Origin: Candidatus Delongbacteria bacterium
Lineage (GTDB): Bacteria; CAIWAD01
Assembly (NCBI GenBank): GCA_020634015.1
Contig: JACKCN010000005.1
Coordinates: forward strand, 1 to 64,000
Reading direction: 5' to 3'
Length of the DNA stretch: 64,000 bases
The translations under genes were made by a program, and so were the position numbers. The notes beneath the pieces are model-generated. The model made no database searches. It was given only the letters and a program-made list of their open reading frames with translations, and was not told the origin of the DNA. This document shows, piece after piece, positions 16,519 to 24,939 of this stretch; positions within the stretch are counted from its first letter, which is position 1; the number at the start of each line of letters is the position of its first letter.

Positions 16519-17658
16519 ATGAATGTCTGGAAACTGCTGCCTGCCGTGCTTGTCCTGATCGGGCAGGTGATGGCCGAACCGGGAGTCACTGCCGACAAGG
16601 TCCTGCTGGGGCAATCCTGTGCGCTGACCGGGCCATCGGCGGCGCTGGGTCAGGGAATGAAACTGGGTCTGGAGACCTACTTCAACAAGATCAATGCCGA
16701 AGGCGGGGTCAATGGCCGCCAGATCAAGCTGGTCAGCCTGGATGATGGCTACGAGCCCGGCAAGGCCGAGGACAATACCCGCGCCCTGATCAACGATCGC
16801 CAGGTTTTCGCCCTGATCGGCGAAGTGGGCACACCCACCTCCCAGGCCGCCGTCCCGCTGGCCGCCGTGGACCATGTTCCATTCTTCACCCCGTTCACGG
16901 GCGCCGGTTTCCTGCGGGAAGGCGACAAGAACTTCGTGATCAACTTCCGCGGCAGTTATGCACAGGAAATGGAGCGGCTCGCGGAGTACCTGGTGGACAA
17001 GAAGGGCTTCAACAAGATCGCCTGTTTCTATCAGGACGATGGGTATGGCAAGGCGGGTCTGTCGGGCATCGAACGCGCGCTCTCGGCTCGGTCGAAAACC
17101 CTTGTGGCCAAAGGCACCTACCAGCGCAATACGGTGGACATCGCCGGCGGATTGAATGCCATCTCGGGTTCAGCCCCCGATGCGGTGATCCTGGTTGGCA
17201 CCTACAAACCTTGCGCCACCTTCATCAAGGCGGCCCTCCAGACTCCCGGACTGAAGACCGCCACGTTCTGCAACATCAGTTTCGTGGGAACCAAGGCCCT
17301 GCAGGAAGAACTGGGCGAGCAGCAGGAAGGTGTCATCGTCTCACAGGTCGTTCCCTTCCCGTGGGACGCCCGCTTGCCGATCGTGAAGGAGTTTCTCACC
17401 GAGATGAAGAAGGTGGGCAAGCTGGACGATGCGGAATTCATCACCCTTGAAGGATACATGTCCGCCAAGCTGTTCTGCCTCGCGCTGCAGAATGTTGTGG
17501 GCGAACCCACGCGCGATGCCCTGCTCAAGAGCGTCTATGCCACCAGGGAGTTCAATCTGGGGGGCATCACGCTGAACTTCGGACCCGGCGACAACCAGGG
17601 CATGGACAAGGTCTTCCTGGTGGAGTACCGCGCGGGCAAGATCCAATCGATCAACTGA
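16519..17658 (+). CDS. Periplasmic branched-chain amino acid-type (LivJ/Peripla_BP_6) binding protein
   Basis: A 379-residue ABC-type substrate-binding protein. It begins with a signal peptide (hydrophobic core L-L-P-A-V-L-V-L-I-G, cut after V-M-A). The mature part starts V-L-L-G-Q-S-C-A-L-T-G-P-S-A-A-L-G, the standard opening of the Leu/Ile/Val-binding family, followed by G-G-V-N-G-R-Q-I-K-L and a two-lobed type I periplasmic fold. ATG 16519 has GAGGGG eight bases upstream. No permease or ATPase gene of an ABC transporter lies nearby, so this is an orphan binding protein. Such orphans may serve a distant transporter or a sensory system. Ligand unknown. Confidence 0.88.
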   Translation: MNVWKLLPAVLVLIGQVMAEPGVTADKVLLGQSCALTGPSAALGQGMKLGLETYFNKINAEGGVNGRQIKLVSLDDGYEPGKAEDNTRALINDRQVFALIGEVGTPTSQAAVPLAAVDHVPFFTPFTGAGFLREGDKNFVINFRGSYAQEMERLAEYLVDKKGFNKIACFYQDDGYGKAGLSGIERALSARSKTLVAKGTYQRNTVDIAGGLNAISGSAPDAVILVGTYKPCATFIKAALQTPGLKTATFCNISFVGTKALQEELGEQQEGVIVSQVVPFPWDARLPIVKEFLTEMKKVGKLDDAEFITLEGYMSAKLFCLALQNVVGEPTRDALLKSVYATREFNLGGITLNFGPGDNQGMDKVFLVEYRAGKIQSIN

Positions 17659-17686
17659 CCAGCTACACATGAGATCGAGTATGCGG

Positions 17687-17720
17687 AACGGGCCCCGACG
17701 GATCGGGGCCCGTTCTGTTT
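17687..17720 (+). terminator. Rho-independent terminator after the binding-protein gene
   Basis: A perfect 12-bp GC-rich stem (17687-17698 with 17703-17714) with a 4-base loop is followed by CTGTTT, 29 bp past the stop codon. The next gene converges and ends at 17726, so it may act on both strands. Confidence 0.85.
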
Positions 17721-17725
17721 GCGTC

Positions 17726-18961
17726 TCACATCCGGATGGTCAGCGAGAGGGTCAGCCGGTTGCTGCGCTGTTCTTCGGAGATGCGAAGCTCGGGGGCGTC
17801 CGGCGCGGCCTGGTCCAGCCAGGACAGTTTGCCCCGTTCCTGTTGCCAGGCGAGGTCGGCGGAAATCAACTCGTCAAACAGAATGCCCAGCCCCAGTGAC
17901 ATGCCCGTGAGACGCGTCTCGTCCCTGTAGTTCCAGTAGTGCACGTCCCCGGATTCCAGGCGTTCCGTGAGGCGCTGGTCGTTCTGGGCCAGGCCGCGGG
18001 TCCAGGCCCCGGCCCTGAGGCGAAGGTCGGTGCCGGGCACCGTATACTCGCCACCCAGGGCGAGTCGCATGGTCTGCTGGTAGCCCTGTGACACCTCCCG
18101 GTTCAGTTCCAGATCTCCACCGTTCGCGATGTCGTCGTATGAGGCCTGGGACCAGTCACTCAGATGAAGCGAACCATTGACCAGCCAGCCATACTCCTGC
18201 CAGGCGGCACTCAGGGACATTTCCGCAGGCAGGGTGAAGCGATAGTCGTAACCCTGGTTGTCCACGGCCAGCAACATGGGCGTGCGCAGGCTGGCGCCAA
18301 GCCAGAGCTGGCGGAGAGGGTGATACAGCCCACCGAACTTGATTGCCCAGCCCGAAAGATCCGTTTCGGAGTAGTCTCGTTCTTCGCTGCCGCCCGTTGT
18401 CGCACGGAAGAGGTACTCGTCGTGTCCGGATACCAGCATCAGCGATGCACCGCCCAGCAGCTTCTGGCCGAGCTGGCTGGCTACCGAGAACGAGAGCGCG
18501 CCCGCATGACCCTTCTCCTCCACGTCGATGCGGGTGTCTCCTTCCCGCAGGGACCAGGGCAGGCGGAAGTCCTGCAGGCGGGCATATCCGGCACCCCAGA
18601 CCAGGCTGCCCCGATAGGTGGGCACCGGCATGGCGTAACCGATGTGATCCAGAGCCGCATAGCTGTTGCGCCGATCGGAGGGGCGACCGTCGCTGCTGAT
18701 GGCCACGCTGTTCTCCCGGTTGGCCATGCTGAAGCTGCCCGAGAACTCGACCCGTCGCAGGCGGGCCAGCCCGGCTGGGTTCCAGAAAGAGGCGGTCCAG
18801 TCTTCGGAAACCGCTTCATAGGCTCCTCCCATTCCGGCCGCCCGGGCGCCGGGATACACAGGAGTCATGCTGAACAGGTCCACTTCGGCAGCGGAACGGG
18901 CCTGAGGAATGGCGGCCGTGGCCAACAGAATCGCGACCAGACCGTATTGGGTGTGCGTCAT
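17726..18961 (-). CDS. PorV/OmpP1-like outer-membrane beta-barrel protein
   Basis: A 411-residue protein with a signal peptide (M-T-H-T-Q-Y-G-L-V-A-I-L-L-A, cut after A-R-S-A). The mature start, G-A-R-A-A-G-M-G-G-A-Y-E-A-V-S-E-D with F-W-N-P-A-G-L-A-R-L shortly after, matches the N-terminal hatch of the PorV/FadL-like (OmpP1, UPF0164) barrel family. The rest alternates hydrophobic and polar residues as expected for strands and ends L-T-L-S-L-T-I-R-M. A FadL-like hydrophobic-compound channel or a T9SS-associated PorV-like barrel are both possible. The start overlaps the stop of the upstream lipoprotein gene by four bases, so the two are coupled. Confidence 0.8.
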   Translation of the reverse strand: MTHTQYGLVAILLATAAIPQARSAAEVDLFSMTPVYPGARAAGMGGAYEAVSEDWTASFWNPAGLARLRRVEFSGSFSMANRENSVAISSDGRPSDRRNSYAALDHIGYAMPVPTYRGSLVWGAGYARLQDFRLPWSLREGDTRIDVEEKGHAGALSFSVASQLGQKLLGGASLMLVSGHDEYLFRATTGGSEERDYSETDLSGWAIKFGGLYHPLRQLWLGASLRTPMLLAVDNQGYDYRFTLPAEMSLSAAWQEYGWLVNGSLHLSDWSQASYDDIANGGDLELNREVSQGYQQTMRLALGGEYTVPGTDLRLRAGAWTRGLAQNDQRLTERLESGDVHYWNYRDETRLTGMSLGLGILFDELISADLAWQQERGKLSWLDQAAPDAPELRISEEQRSNRLTLSLTIRM

Positions 18962-19467
18962 CGACGGCGTCTCCGGAATTCGGGGGGAGGATCTTTTTTC
19001 TCGTCCTTCGCGACGCCGGGCTGTGGGCTGCCGGTGGTGTCCGCGGTTGTGTTCTGCATGGCCTGACGGAATCGGGTGAAGACTCCGGACATCCGGCTGT
19101 CGTCGGGCATGACCACCGGCGCGGCGACCGAACTGCTGTCCCCGATGACCCGGGAGATCGTGGCGGATTCGGCCCACCACCAGGGATAATCCCGGAACCA
19201 GGTGTAACCACCTTCGCGTACGGCGGCGCTCTGCGGGGCCAGGCCCCAGATGTTTCCCTGGAATCCGGACTGCTGATGGCATGCAAGGCAGTTCTCGTTG
19301 CGGGAAGGCGATTGCAGGCGGTAGTTGTCACTGATTTCCGGATGGGCCACGAGGGTATAGCAGCCACTGGCAGCCAGGCAGATGCCGAGCAGCGCGCAAA
19401 GGTTTCTGAGGGTTCTCCACCCGATGACGGGGCGGATGGCCCGGAATGGGAGCAAGGTCTTGTCCAT
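18958..19467 (-). CDS. Lipoprotein with a single CxxCH (cytochrome c-type) motif
   Basis: A 169-residue protein with an N-terminal lipobox L-A-A-S-G-C after a hydrophobic stretch, so it is probably lipid-anchored. Shortly after comes the one heme-binding motif E-N-C-L-A-C-H. The middle is rich in tryptophan and tyrosine (Y-T-W-F-R-D-Y-P-W-W-W), and the C-terminus is charged and low-complexity, ending in a run of arginines. No known cytochrome family is recognised, and no distal methionine ligand can be assigned with certainty. The gene is coupled by an ATGA overlap to a PorV-like barrel gene, suggesting that they act together at the outer membrane. I chose ATG 19467 because it puts the lipobox at the usual position. 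Confidence 0.65.
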   Translation of the reverse strand: MDKTLLPFRAIRPVIGWRTLRNLCALLGICLAASGCYTLVAHPEISDNYRLQSPSRNENCLACHQQSGFQGNIWGLAPQSAAVREGGYTWFRDYPWWWAESATISRVIGDSSSVAAPVVMPDDSRMSGVFTRFRQAMQNTTADTTGSPQPGVAKDEKKDPPPEFRRRRR

Positions 19468-19520
19468 GGTTTCCTGTGGTGCTGCTAGCCCTGCCCTTGA
19501 GTTTGTGTTCCGCCAATCGC

Positions 19521-19556
19521 AAAGAAAAAGCCCGCGACCGATCGGCCGCGGGCTGA
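19521..19556 (-). terminator. Rho-independent terminator after the 19580-20407 gene
   Basis: On the minus strand an 8-bp AGCCCGCG stem with an inner CCGATCGG palindrome pairs with CGCGGGCT and is followed by TTTTCTTT. It ends transcription of the outer-membrane protein gene just upstream. Confidence 0.85.
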
Positions 19557-19579
19557 AAGTATCATCCTGAAGGCGCGGA

Positions 19580-20407
19580 TCAGAAGGATTCCATGTAGGT
19601 GATCTTGATCTCGCGGTTGATGCTGTTGTCCTCGCCGGCATAAACGCCCTTGTGGTTCTTGAAGATGTCCTTGAAGTCCACTTCCAGCGAGAGGCGTTCG
19701 GCAAAGGTCCAGCGGGCGCCCAGGTTCATGAAGCCCTTGCTGCGGGAAAGCCCGGTATGCACGTCGTCCAGGGCAAAATCGTACTCGGCCACGGCGCTCA
19801 GTTCGTCATTGATTTCCTTGTCCAGCCCCAGCCAGAAGTTCAGGCCGCGGTCGTCCTTGTCCTCGATGGGATTGACGTTGGCGCCCACATGCACGCCCAT
19901 CTTGCCGAAGCCGCTCACCACGTAGTTCTTGCCCGCGGTACCGTAGAAGCCCTTGGCCTTGATCTGGTAACGCTCGCGGCTCTTGCTGGCACCTTGCAGG
20001 TCCGTGTTGTAGCCGGTTTCCGCATCCTCGGAAATCCAGACCCCGTGACCCTGGCCATCGTAGCCCAGGGCGATGGCCGGCCAGGCATGGGTCTCGTCGA
20101 CCAGGCGATACTTGAGTGCCAGCTCGGGGCGCTGGTTCCAGTCGGGCGTGCTGTCGGAGATGATCTTGGTGCCGCCGAAGGACGCGCCCATGTTCAGGCG
20201 ATCCAGCAGGCCCACATTGAAGCCCACGAGCACACCGCCCTGCTTGTAGAGGGTCATCGAGAAATCGAAGGTGCCCTTCTCGAGGATGCCGGCGGTGGGG
20301 TTGTCGATCAGCCGGTTGATCGGAAGTTCTTTCATGTCCTGGGCCAGCAGCGACCCACTGCAGGCCAGCGCAAGGCAGGCGGAGAAGAGAAAACGGTGGA
20401 TCATCAA
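19580..20407 (-). CDS. Outer-membrane beta-barrel protein of unknown role
   Basis: A 275-residue protein with a clear signal peptide (L-F-S-A-C-L-A-L-A-C-S-G-S-L-L-A-Q). The mature part begins E-L-P-I-N-R-L-I-D-N-P-T-A-G-I-L-E-K-G and then shows alternating strand patterns (F-D-F-S-M-T-L-Y; L-N-M-G-A-S-F-G-G), ending in an aromatic residue (Y-M-E-S-F), all typical of a barrel in the outer membrane. The N-terminus resembles YjbH-like barrels, but I would not name a family. Two adjacent ATG codons are possible starts. It is followed by its own terminator and is separate from the KOW-protein gene 45 bp upstream. Confidence 0.7.
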   Translation of the reverse strand: MMIHRFLFSACLALACSGSLLAQDMKELPINRLIDNPTAGILEKGTFDFSMTLYKQGGVLVGFNVGLLDRLNMGASFGGTKIISDSTPDWNQRPELALKYRLVDETHAWPAIALGYDGQGHGVWISEDAETGYNTDLQGASKSRERYQIKAKGFYGTAGKNYVVSGFGKMGVHVGANVNPIEDKDDRGLNFWLGLDKEINDELSAVAEYDFALDDVHTGLSRSKGFMNLGARWTFAERLSLEVDFKDIFKNHKGVYAGEDNSINREIKITYMESF

Positions 20408-20452
20408 GGCCTCCCTGTGTATGGTTCGGCCATCAGGCGGGTGCTCTGTGGC

Positions 20453-21571
20453 TTACTTCTGAATAAGTTCGATGTTCGCACGGGGTAATGTGACGCGCTC
20501 GCCGCTGAGAAGTTCCACTTCCAGCACACGCACCTTGGCCCCGCTCTCGATCACTCGCGGCTCGGGAGGCAGGGCCGACACGACACCGGTCGCCCCGAAC
20601 CAGGGCACACGGATGATGCGGACCTCGCTGCCCACGCTGAGTTCGCCCGTGGCGATCTTCTCTTCAACCAGTTCCCCGTCGAGGCTGGGGACCACGATTT
20701 CGGGGCGGATCACGCCGGCCCGGATCTGGGTGGCACCATTCACCGAGGCGTGTTGCCCCTCGAGTTTCTTCAGCAGATTCCAGGTGCGGGCCGTGATGGG
20801 AATGCGGCCGAAACCTTCGGTGAGAATCAGGGAAATGCCGATCGACTCACTGCCCGTGATGGCAACCCCCAGTTCATATCCCAGGATTTCACGGATGTGT
20901 CCGTTGTCAAAGGCACCCACGATCACGGCGCGTACGCCCAGGTCGCGTGCCTTGAAGAAGGCTTCCCGCGTGATACCGGATCCGCCCACGATGATCTTGC
21001 CGGCCAGCTCGGGCGTGATGTCTCCGGCGCCCAGCTCGTGATTCGCATCCGGGCTGACGACACACAGGGGGCCGAAGGCTTCGCCGCCAATGCCGAAGAT
21101 GCCCTGGATGTAGGCCCCACGGGTACTGACCGTGACACCCTCACCCTCGTGCAGAGCGATGACTTCCCCGTCCATGAAGGCGTTGATTTCAACGGGAACG
21201 GGGTCTTTCTGGAGATTCACCTGTCCGGTGCGGAAGGACACGGACTCCACGAAACCCTCGATGGGGCTGTGGCATTCGTTCTTGAAGATGCCGAAGAAGC
21301 TGCTGGTGCCAGCGATGATCTCGCCCTGCTTGACCCGGTCCTTTTCCTTCTTGGACATGGCCGTGGACAGTTCGGAGGCCTCGATGCCGAGGGTGTGCGC
21401 CACCTGGACAGGGTAGACGGCACCCGGCAGTTCGGTGCGGGCCACGATCTGGTCAAAGCGCACGCGCTCGCCGATCTTGACCACCAGGTTTCCCCGCAGC
21501 GGCAGTTTCCGTTCTTTGACAATCGTCACGCTCTCCGCGACCCTCAGGCCTGGAGTGAAGGAAGTAGCCAT
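20453..21571 (-). CDS. KOW-domain protein with a barrel-sandwich-like core, function unknown
   Basis: A 372-residue soluble protein without a signal peptide. The N-terminal half has hairpin-rich sequence (L-P-L-R-G-N-L-V-V-K-I-G-E-R-V; C-H-S-P-I-E-G-F-V-E-S-V-S) resembling the lipoyl/RnfC-type barrel-sandwich fold. A glycine-rich middle (G-G-S-G-I-T-R-E-A) follows. The C-terminal 60 residues look like a KOW/SH3-like domain (V-G-S-E-V-R-I-I-R-V-P-W-F-G-A-T-G-V-V). ATG 21571 was chosen because the preceding 21 codons show no conserved character. It sits in a same-strand cluster with two RRM proteins and a GlmL/MutL-like ASKHA protein. A shared pathway is inferred from position; no reaction can be assigned. 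Confidence 0.6.
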   Translation of the reverse strand: MATSFTPGLRVAESVTIVKERKLPLRGNLVVKIGERVRFDQIVARTELPGAVYPVQVAHTLGIEASELSTAMSKKEKDRVKQGEIIAGTSSFFGIFKNECHSPIEGFVESVSFRTGQVNLQKDPVPVEINAFMDGEVIALHEGEGVTVSTRGAYIQGIFGIGGEAFGPLCVVSPDANHELGAGDITPELAGKIIVGGSGITREAFFKARDLGVRAVIVGAFDNGHIREILGYELGVAITGSESIGISLILTEGFGRIPITARTWNLLKKLEGQHASVNGATQIRAGVIRPEIVVPSLDGELVEEKIATGELSVGSEVRIIRVPWFGATGVVSALPPEPRVIESGAKVRVLEVELLSGERVTLPRANIELIQK

Positions 21572-21652
21572 CTCAAGGGTCTCCGTACGATGCGCCTGAA
21601 ACCGCGGGACGGACGCCGCCTGGCGTCCGTCCACACGGATGCAGATTCGGGA

Positions 21653-21922
21653 TCAGTAACCGCCGCGGGGTCCGCGATCGGTGCGGGGCTTGGCCTCGTT
21701 GACCCGGATGTTGCGCCCCTTGAGGGCGGTTTCATTCAGGGCGTTGATCGCGGCGTCCGCTTCAGCCTTGTTGCTCATCTCCACGAAGCCGAAGCCCTTG
21801 GAGCGGCCGGTTTCGCGATCCATGATGATGGAGGCGCGGGTCACTTCACCGTACTCGGCGAACGCGTCGCGCAGCTCGTCTTCGGAGATTCCGTAGGGCA
21901 GGTTGCCCACATAGATGTTCAT
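21653..21922 (-). CDS. RRM-type RNA-binding protein, copy 1
   Basis: An 89-residue single RRM protein of the bacterial/cyanobacterial Rbp type. RNP2 reads I-Y-V-G-N-L and RNP1 reads K-G-F-G-F-V-E-M. After the domain there is a short R-G-P-R-G-G-Y tail like the glycine-rich tail of cold-induced RNA-binding proteins. It probably binds single-stranded RNA in the cytoplasm, perhaps as an RNA chaperone. A near-identical copy is encoded 168 bp upstream on the same strand. The MNIYVGNL start is better than the upstream in-frame ATG because both copies begin to match there. Confidence 0.9.
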   Translation of the reverse strand: MNIYVGNLPYGISEDELRDAFAEYGEVTRASIIMDRETGRSKGFGFVEMSNKAEADAAINALNETALKGRNIRVNEAKPRTDRGPRGGY

Positions 21923-22089
21923 CCGTGTGTCTTTCCTCATGTACCAAAAGCACTGGCGCCGGCCCGATCCCGGTCACGGGCAAATCGACGTCAGATTCAA
22001 TCCGTCCAGTCAGTGCCTCCGGTCGAAGAGCAGCTCCCGCATCACCGGAGTGACACGGGAGACTGCCTTCATGACCGAAAGGACAATTC

Positions 22090-22362
22090 TCAGTAGCCGC
22101 CGCCGCGGGGGCCACGATCGGTGCGGGGACGAGCCTCGTTCACCTTGATGTTGCGGCCCTTGAGGGAGGCTTCGTTCAGGCCATTGATGGCGGCTTCGCC
22201 TTCGGCCTTGTTGCTCATCTCCACGAAGCCGAAGCCCTTGGAGCGGCCAGTCTCGCGATCCATCACGATGGACGCGCGGGTGACCGCACCGTACTCACTG
22301 AATGCATCACGCAGCTCGTCCTCGGAGATTCCGTAGGGCAGGTTGCCCACATAGATGTTCAT
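22090..22362 (-). CDS. RRM-type RNA-binding protein, copy 2
   Basis: A 90-residue paralog of the neighbouring RRM protein, with the same RNP2 (I-Y-V-G-N-L) and RNP1 (K-G-F-G-F-V-E-M) and a G-P-R-G-G-G-Y tail. The two differ at only about a dozen scattered, mostly conservative positions (F-A-E-Y-G-E against F-S-E-Y-G-A; A-L-N-E-T-A against G-L-N-E-A-S). This indicates a tandem duplication kept by selection. Each copy has its own spacer, so they may be expressed differently. Cytoplasmic RNA binding is known for the family; the targets are unknown. Confidence 0.9.
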   Translation of the reverse strand: MNIYVGNLPYGISEDELRDAFSEYGAVTRASIVMDRETGRSKGFGFVEMSNKAEGEAAINGLNEASLKGRNIKVNEARPRTDRGPRGGGY

Positions 22363-22446
22363 GTCTTCCGTCTTTCCTCTTAACCAGAACAACCTCCGCC
22401 GGGACCGATTTCATGCGGGCCAGCAACGACTTCGGTATCAAAAATC

Positions 22447-24360
22447 TCAGTGACGCCCACTCATCCCGAGTTGATGCGCCTGCTTGACCAGGTTCCAGCG
22501 GGACAGTCGCTCCAGCCGTCCGGGGGAATTGGCCCCGAAGGTGAAGGGACGGCCCCTCGTGTCCACCACCAGACCCACGACTCCGCCGTGGATCGTGCGA
22601 GTCAGGCTCTTGCCCGGTCCCGCACCAAGATCGAAGCCGCGGGCCGGCTGCAGCAGCAGTTCGCAGCTTTCACCAAGGGCCAGGGGGAAGAGCCGTAGCT
22701 CATCGGTGGCGATGTCTTCGCCCAGCCGGCTGCCGTTGGGCAACTGGCCACTGATCTTCAGGCAGGAGCCCGGGCGCCGGGGCAGCTTGCCCACCGGTGC
22801 GATGCAGGTCCCCAGATAGATCATGCAGTCCTTGTCGAAAACCTGGGTCGCGGCCTCTTCGTCCAGGCTTGACAACACGCCCAGATGGGGCATCATGAAG
22901 ATGCTGTCCACGGCCAGACGCGTGATGCCTTCCGGCAGGAATGAGTCCACGAGCATCCAGGCGGTCTGCACGCGTTCGGGTGCGTGTGACAGCACTCCGC
23001 CACTGCCGACCAGCAGGTCCAGGGCCATCATCTTGACCAGGGAACGGCTGCCGTCCTGGGCGAAGGCATCTGAAATGGTGCGCTCCTGTTGCACACCCTT
23101 CAGCTCCACCGCGAAATTCTTGTGCTGGATGAAGGAAAGGCGCAGCGCCTCGCGCGCGATGGCCTGCTCCACTTCCAGTTCCTCCATTGTCTGGGGAATG
23201 GTCGTGGGGCGAATCATCTTGTTGCCGATGCGATTGCGCAGGTCGTTCTCGTCGATGTCGTGACTGACCCAGCGCTTCACGTTGGCGATGCCTGCCTCGA
23301 CGAGCACATTGGACACGCTGTAGCTCATGCCCAGATTGGCCGAGACGGTGCGGTTGAAGACACCGCCGAACACGCTGAAGACGTCGGTGGTGGCGCCGCC
23401 GATGTCCACACCCACCACGTTGATTCCGTTGATGCGCGCGATGGTTTCGATGATGCGGCCCACGGCGCCCGGTGTGGGCATGATGGGAACCTGGTGAACC
23501 TGGCCGTTCTCGTCACCCGCGCGGCACATGTCCATCAGTTTGTCGTAGCCAGGTGCCTGCTTCATGACGTGCTCCATGAACAGGTCATGGATCCGGTCGC
23601 GGGCAGGGTTCAGGTTCTCGCGTTCCAGGGTGGGGCGCAGATTCTCGACCACGGTCAGCTCGCTGACCGAGCCCAGAGCTTCCTGGACTTCGGCGGCGAT
23701 GTCGTTGTTGCCCGCGTAGATGATGGGCAACTTGAAGCCCATGCCGAGGCGGGGCTGGGGCTTGGCGGCCGAGATCATTTCGGCCATTTCCAGGGGCAGG
23801 GCGGCATTGCCGCCATCGGTGCCGCCGGCCTGCAGGATCATGTCCGGGCGAAGGTGACGGATCTGGTCGATTTTCTGGTGCGGGAGTCGGCCATCATTGG
23901 CGGCCAGCACGTCCAGCACGATGGCCCCGGCGCCCAGGGCGGCACGCTGGGCCGATTCGCCGCTCATGCCCTGAACGAGCCCGGCGACGATCATCTGCAG
24001 GCCACCGCCGGCGGAGCTGGTGGAGATGTAGGCATCCACGCCATCGTCGCCCTCCTGGGGCACGATGATCTCCCAGCCCTGGCTGCCATCTTCCTGGGTG
24101 ACCTTGCGCAGCAGCCGCCGGTTGGGCGTGGCCTTGCGCTCGGTGCCATCGGACAGCAGCAGGTCGGTGTGGGAGAGTTCTTCCACTTCCATGGCGCCGT
24201 TGATCACGCCCATGGTGACATCTTCGAACGGAGCTTCGACGGTGGTGGGAGCTTCGCCACGGATCGTCTGGCGATAACCGTCGCCGATTCGCTCGATCAG
24301 GATGCATTTGGTGGTGGTACTGCCGCAGTCGGTAGCCAGAATCGAACGAATCAGCTTCAT
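22447..24360 (-). CDS. GlmL/MutL-family ASKHA protein
   Basis: A 637-residue protein of the glutamate-mutase-accessory family (GlmL/MutL, PF13941 type). It is an ASKHA ATPase: the first phosphate loop is A-T-D-C-G-S-T-T-T-K at the N-terminus and the second is G-V-D-I-G-G-A-T-T-D-V in the middle. In amino-acid-fermenting bacteria such proteins are encoded beside adenosylcobalamin-dependent mutases and may act as reactivating chaperones. No mutase gene is in this window. Instead the neighbours are two RRM proteins, a KOW protein and a 103-residue protein. ATG 24360 was chosen because the family starts directly with the phosphate-loop strand. The mutase link is known for relatives and not shown here. 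Confidence 0.85.
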   Translation of the reverse strand: MKLIRSILATDCGSTTTKCILIERIGDGYRQTIRGEAPTTVEAPFEDVTMGVINGAMEVEELSHTDLLLSDGTERKATPNRRLLRKVTQEDGSQGWEIIVPQEGDDGVDAYISTSSAGGGLQMIVAGLVQGMSGESAQRAALGAGAIVLDVLAANDGRLPHQKIDQIRHLRPDMILQAGGTDGGNAALPLEMAEMISAAKPQPRLGMGFKLPIIYAGNNDIAAEVQEALGSVSELTVVENLRPTLERENLNPARDRIHDLFMEHVMKQAPGYDKLMDMCRAGDENGQVHQVPIMPTPGAVGRIIETIARINGINVVGVDIGGATTDVFSVFGGVFNRTVSANLGMSYSVSNVLVEAGIANVKRWVSHDIDENDLRNRIGNKMIRPTTIPQTMEELEVEQAIAREALRLSFIQHKNFAVELKGVQQERTISDAFAQDGSRSLVKMMALDLLVGSGGVLSHAPERVQTAWMLVDSFLPEGITRLAVDSIFMMPHLGVLSSLDEEAATQVFDKDCMIYLGTCIAPVGKLPRRPGSCLKISGQLPNGSRLGEDIATDELRLFPLALGESCELLLQPARGFDLGAGPGKSLTRTIHGGVVGLVVDTRGRPFTFGANSPGRLERLSRWNLVKQAHQLGMSGRH

Positions 24361-24627
24361 GAAATCCGGTTCCGTGAATGGACGGACCGGTGCCTCGCGC
24401 TCCGGGCGGAGTGGTGCTTGCTGTGGGCCGTGAGCTGGATGTGCGTTACCGTTTTTCCTTTGTCCGCCGAGTGGAGAACAGGAAGGCATCGCGGGAATTC
24501 TGCTGTCAATCGCATCGAGAACAGTCCGGGCGGCTCCTTGCGGAAGGTGGAATCAAAAGCCCCAGCCTGCTTCTCAGATCCGATTGCGCCGGTGGGCGGA
24601 ATCAGGGGGCGCGCAACAGGACAGGGC

Positions 24628-24939
24628 CTAGGCCCCTTCCCGCTGCTGATATTCGAAGAATTCGATCAGGTCGACAATATAGGGGATGGTTTCCCGCTTC
24701 TCCAACATCTCGCGAACGCTGTCGAAAGTTCCCCCCTCGAAGACAATCTTCACCAGCGGGGAGAGAAAGACCATGCCCTGGCTGATGACGAAGTTCATCG
24801 GGGTGGTCGACTCCAGCATGAAGATCGCCGCGGCCGAAAGGCGCCGGCGCACGATGTCCCGGGCGAATTTCTGGATCGCGCGCTGTTGATCCTCGCTGAT
24901 TCCCGGAGGGCATGACGGCTCAATCATTGGATGCATCAC
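24628..24939 (-). CDS. Small conserved-looking protein, function unknown
   Basis: A 103-residue protein without a signal peptide or membrane segment. It begins with a basic helix (Q-Q-R-A-I-Q-K-F-A-R-D-I-V-R-R-R) followed by A-A-I-F-M-L-E-S-T-T-P-M-N-F-V, and ends in a helical tail (I-P-Y-I-V-D-L-I-E-F-F-E). I do not recognise the family. Its start lies within the end of the upstream gene (20-bp overlap), so translation is probably coupled. It precedes the GlmL-like gene by 267 bp on the same strand and may belong to the same unit. ATGs at codons 1, 2 and 5 are possible starts. Confidence 0.6.
   Translation of the reverse strand: MMHPMIEPSCPPGISEDQQRAIQKFARDIVRRRLSAAAIFMLESTTPMNFVISQGMVFLSPLVKIVFEGGTFDSVREMLEKRETIPYIVDLIEFFEYQQREGA

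Noticed and set aside
17198..17213. TTGGCAC ... TTGC inside the binding-protein gene
   Set aside because: Spacing is nine bases instead of five, and it is inside a coding region.
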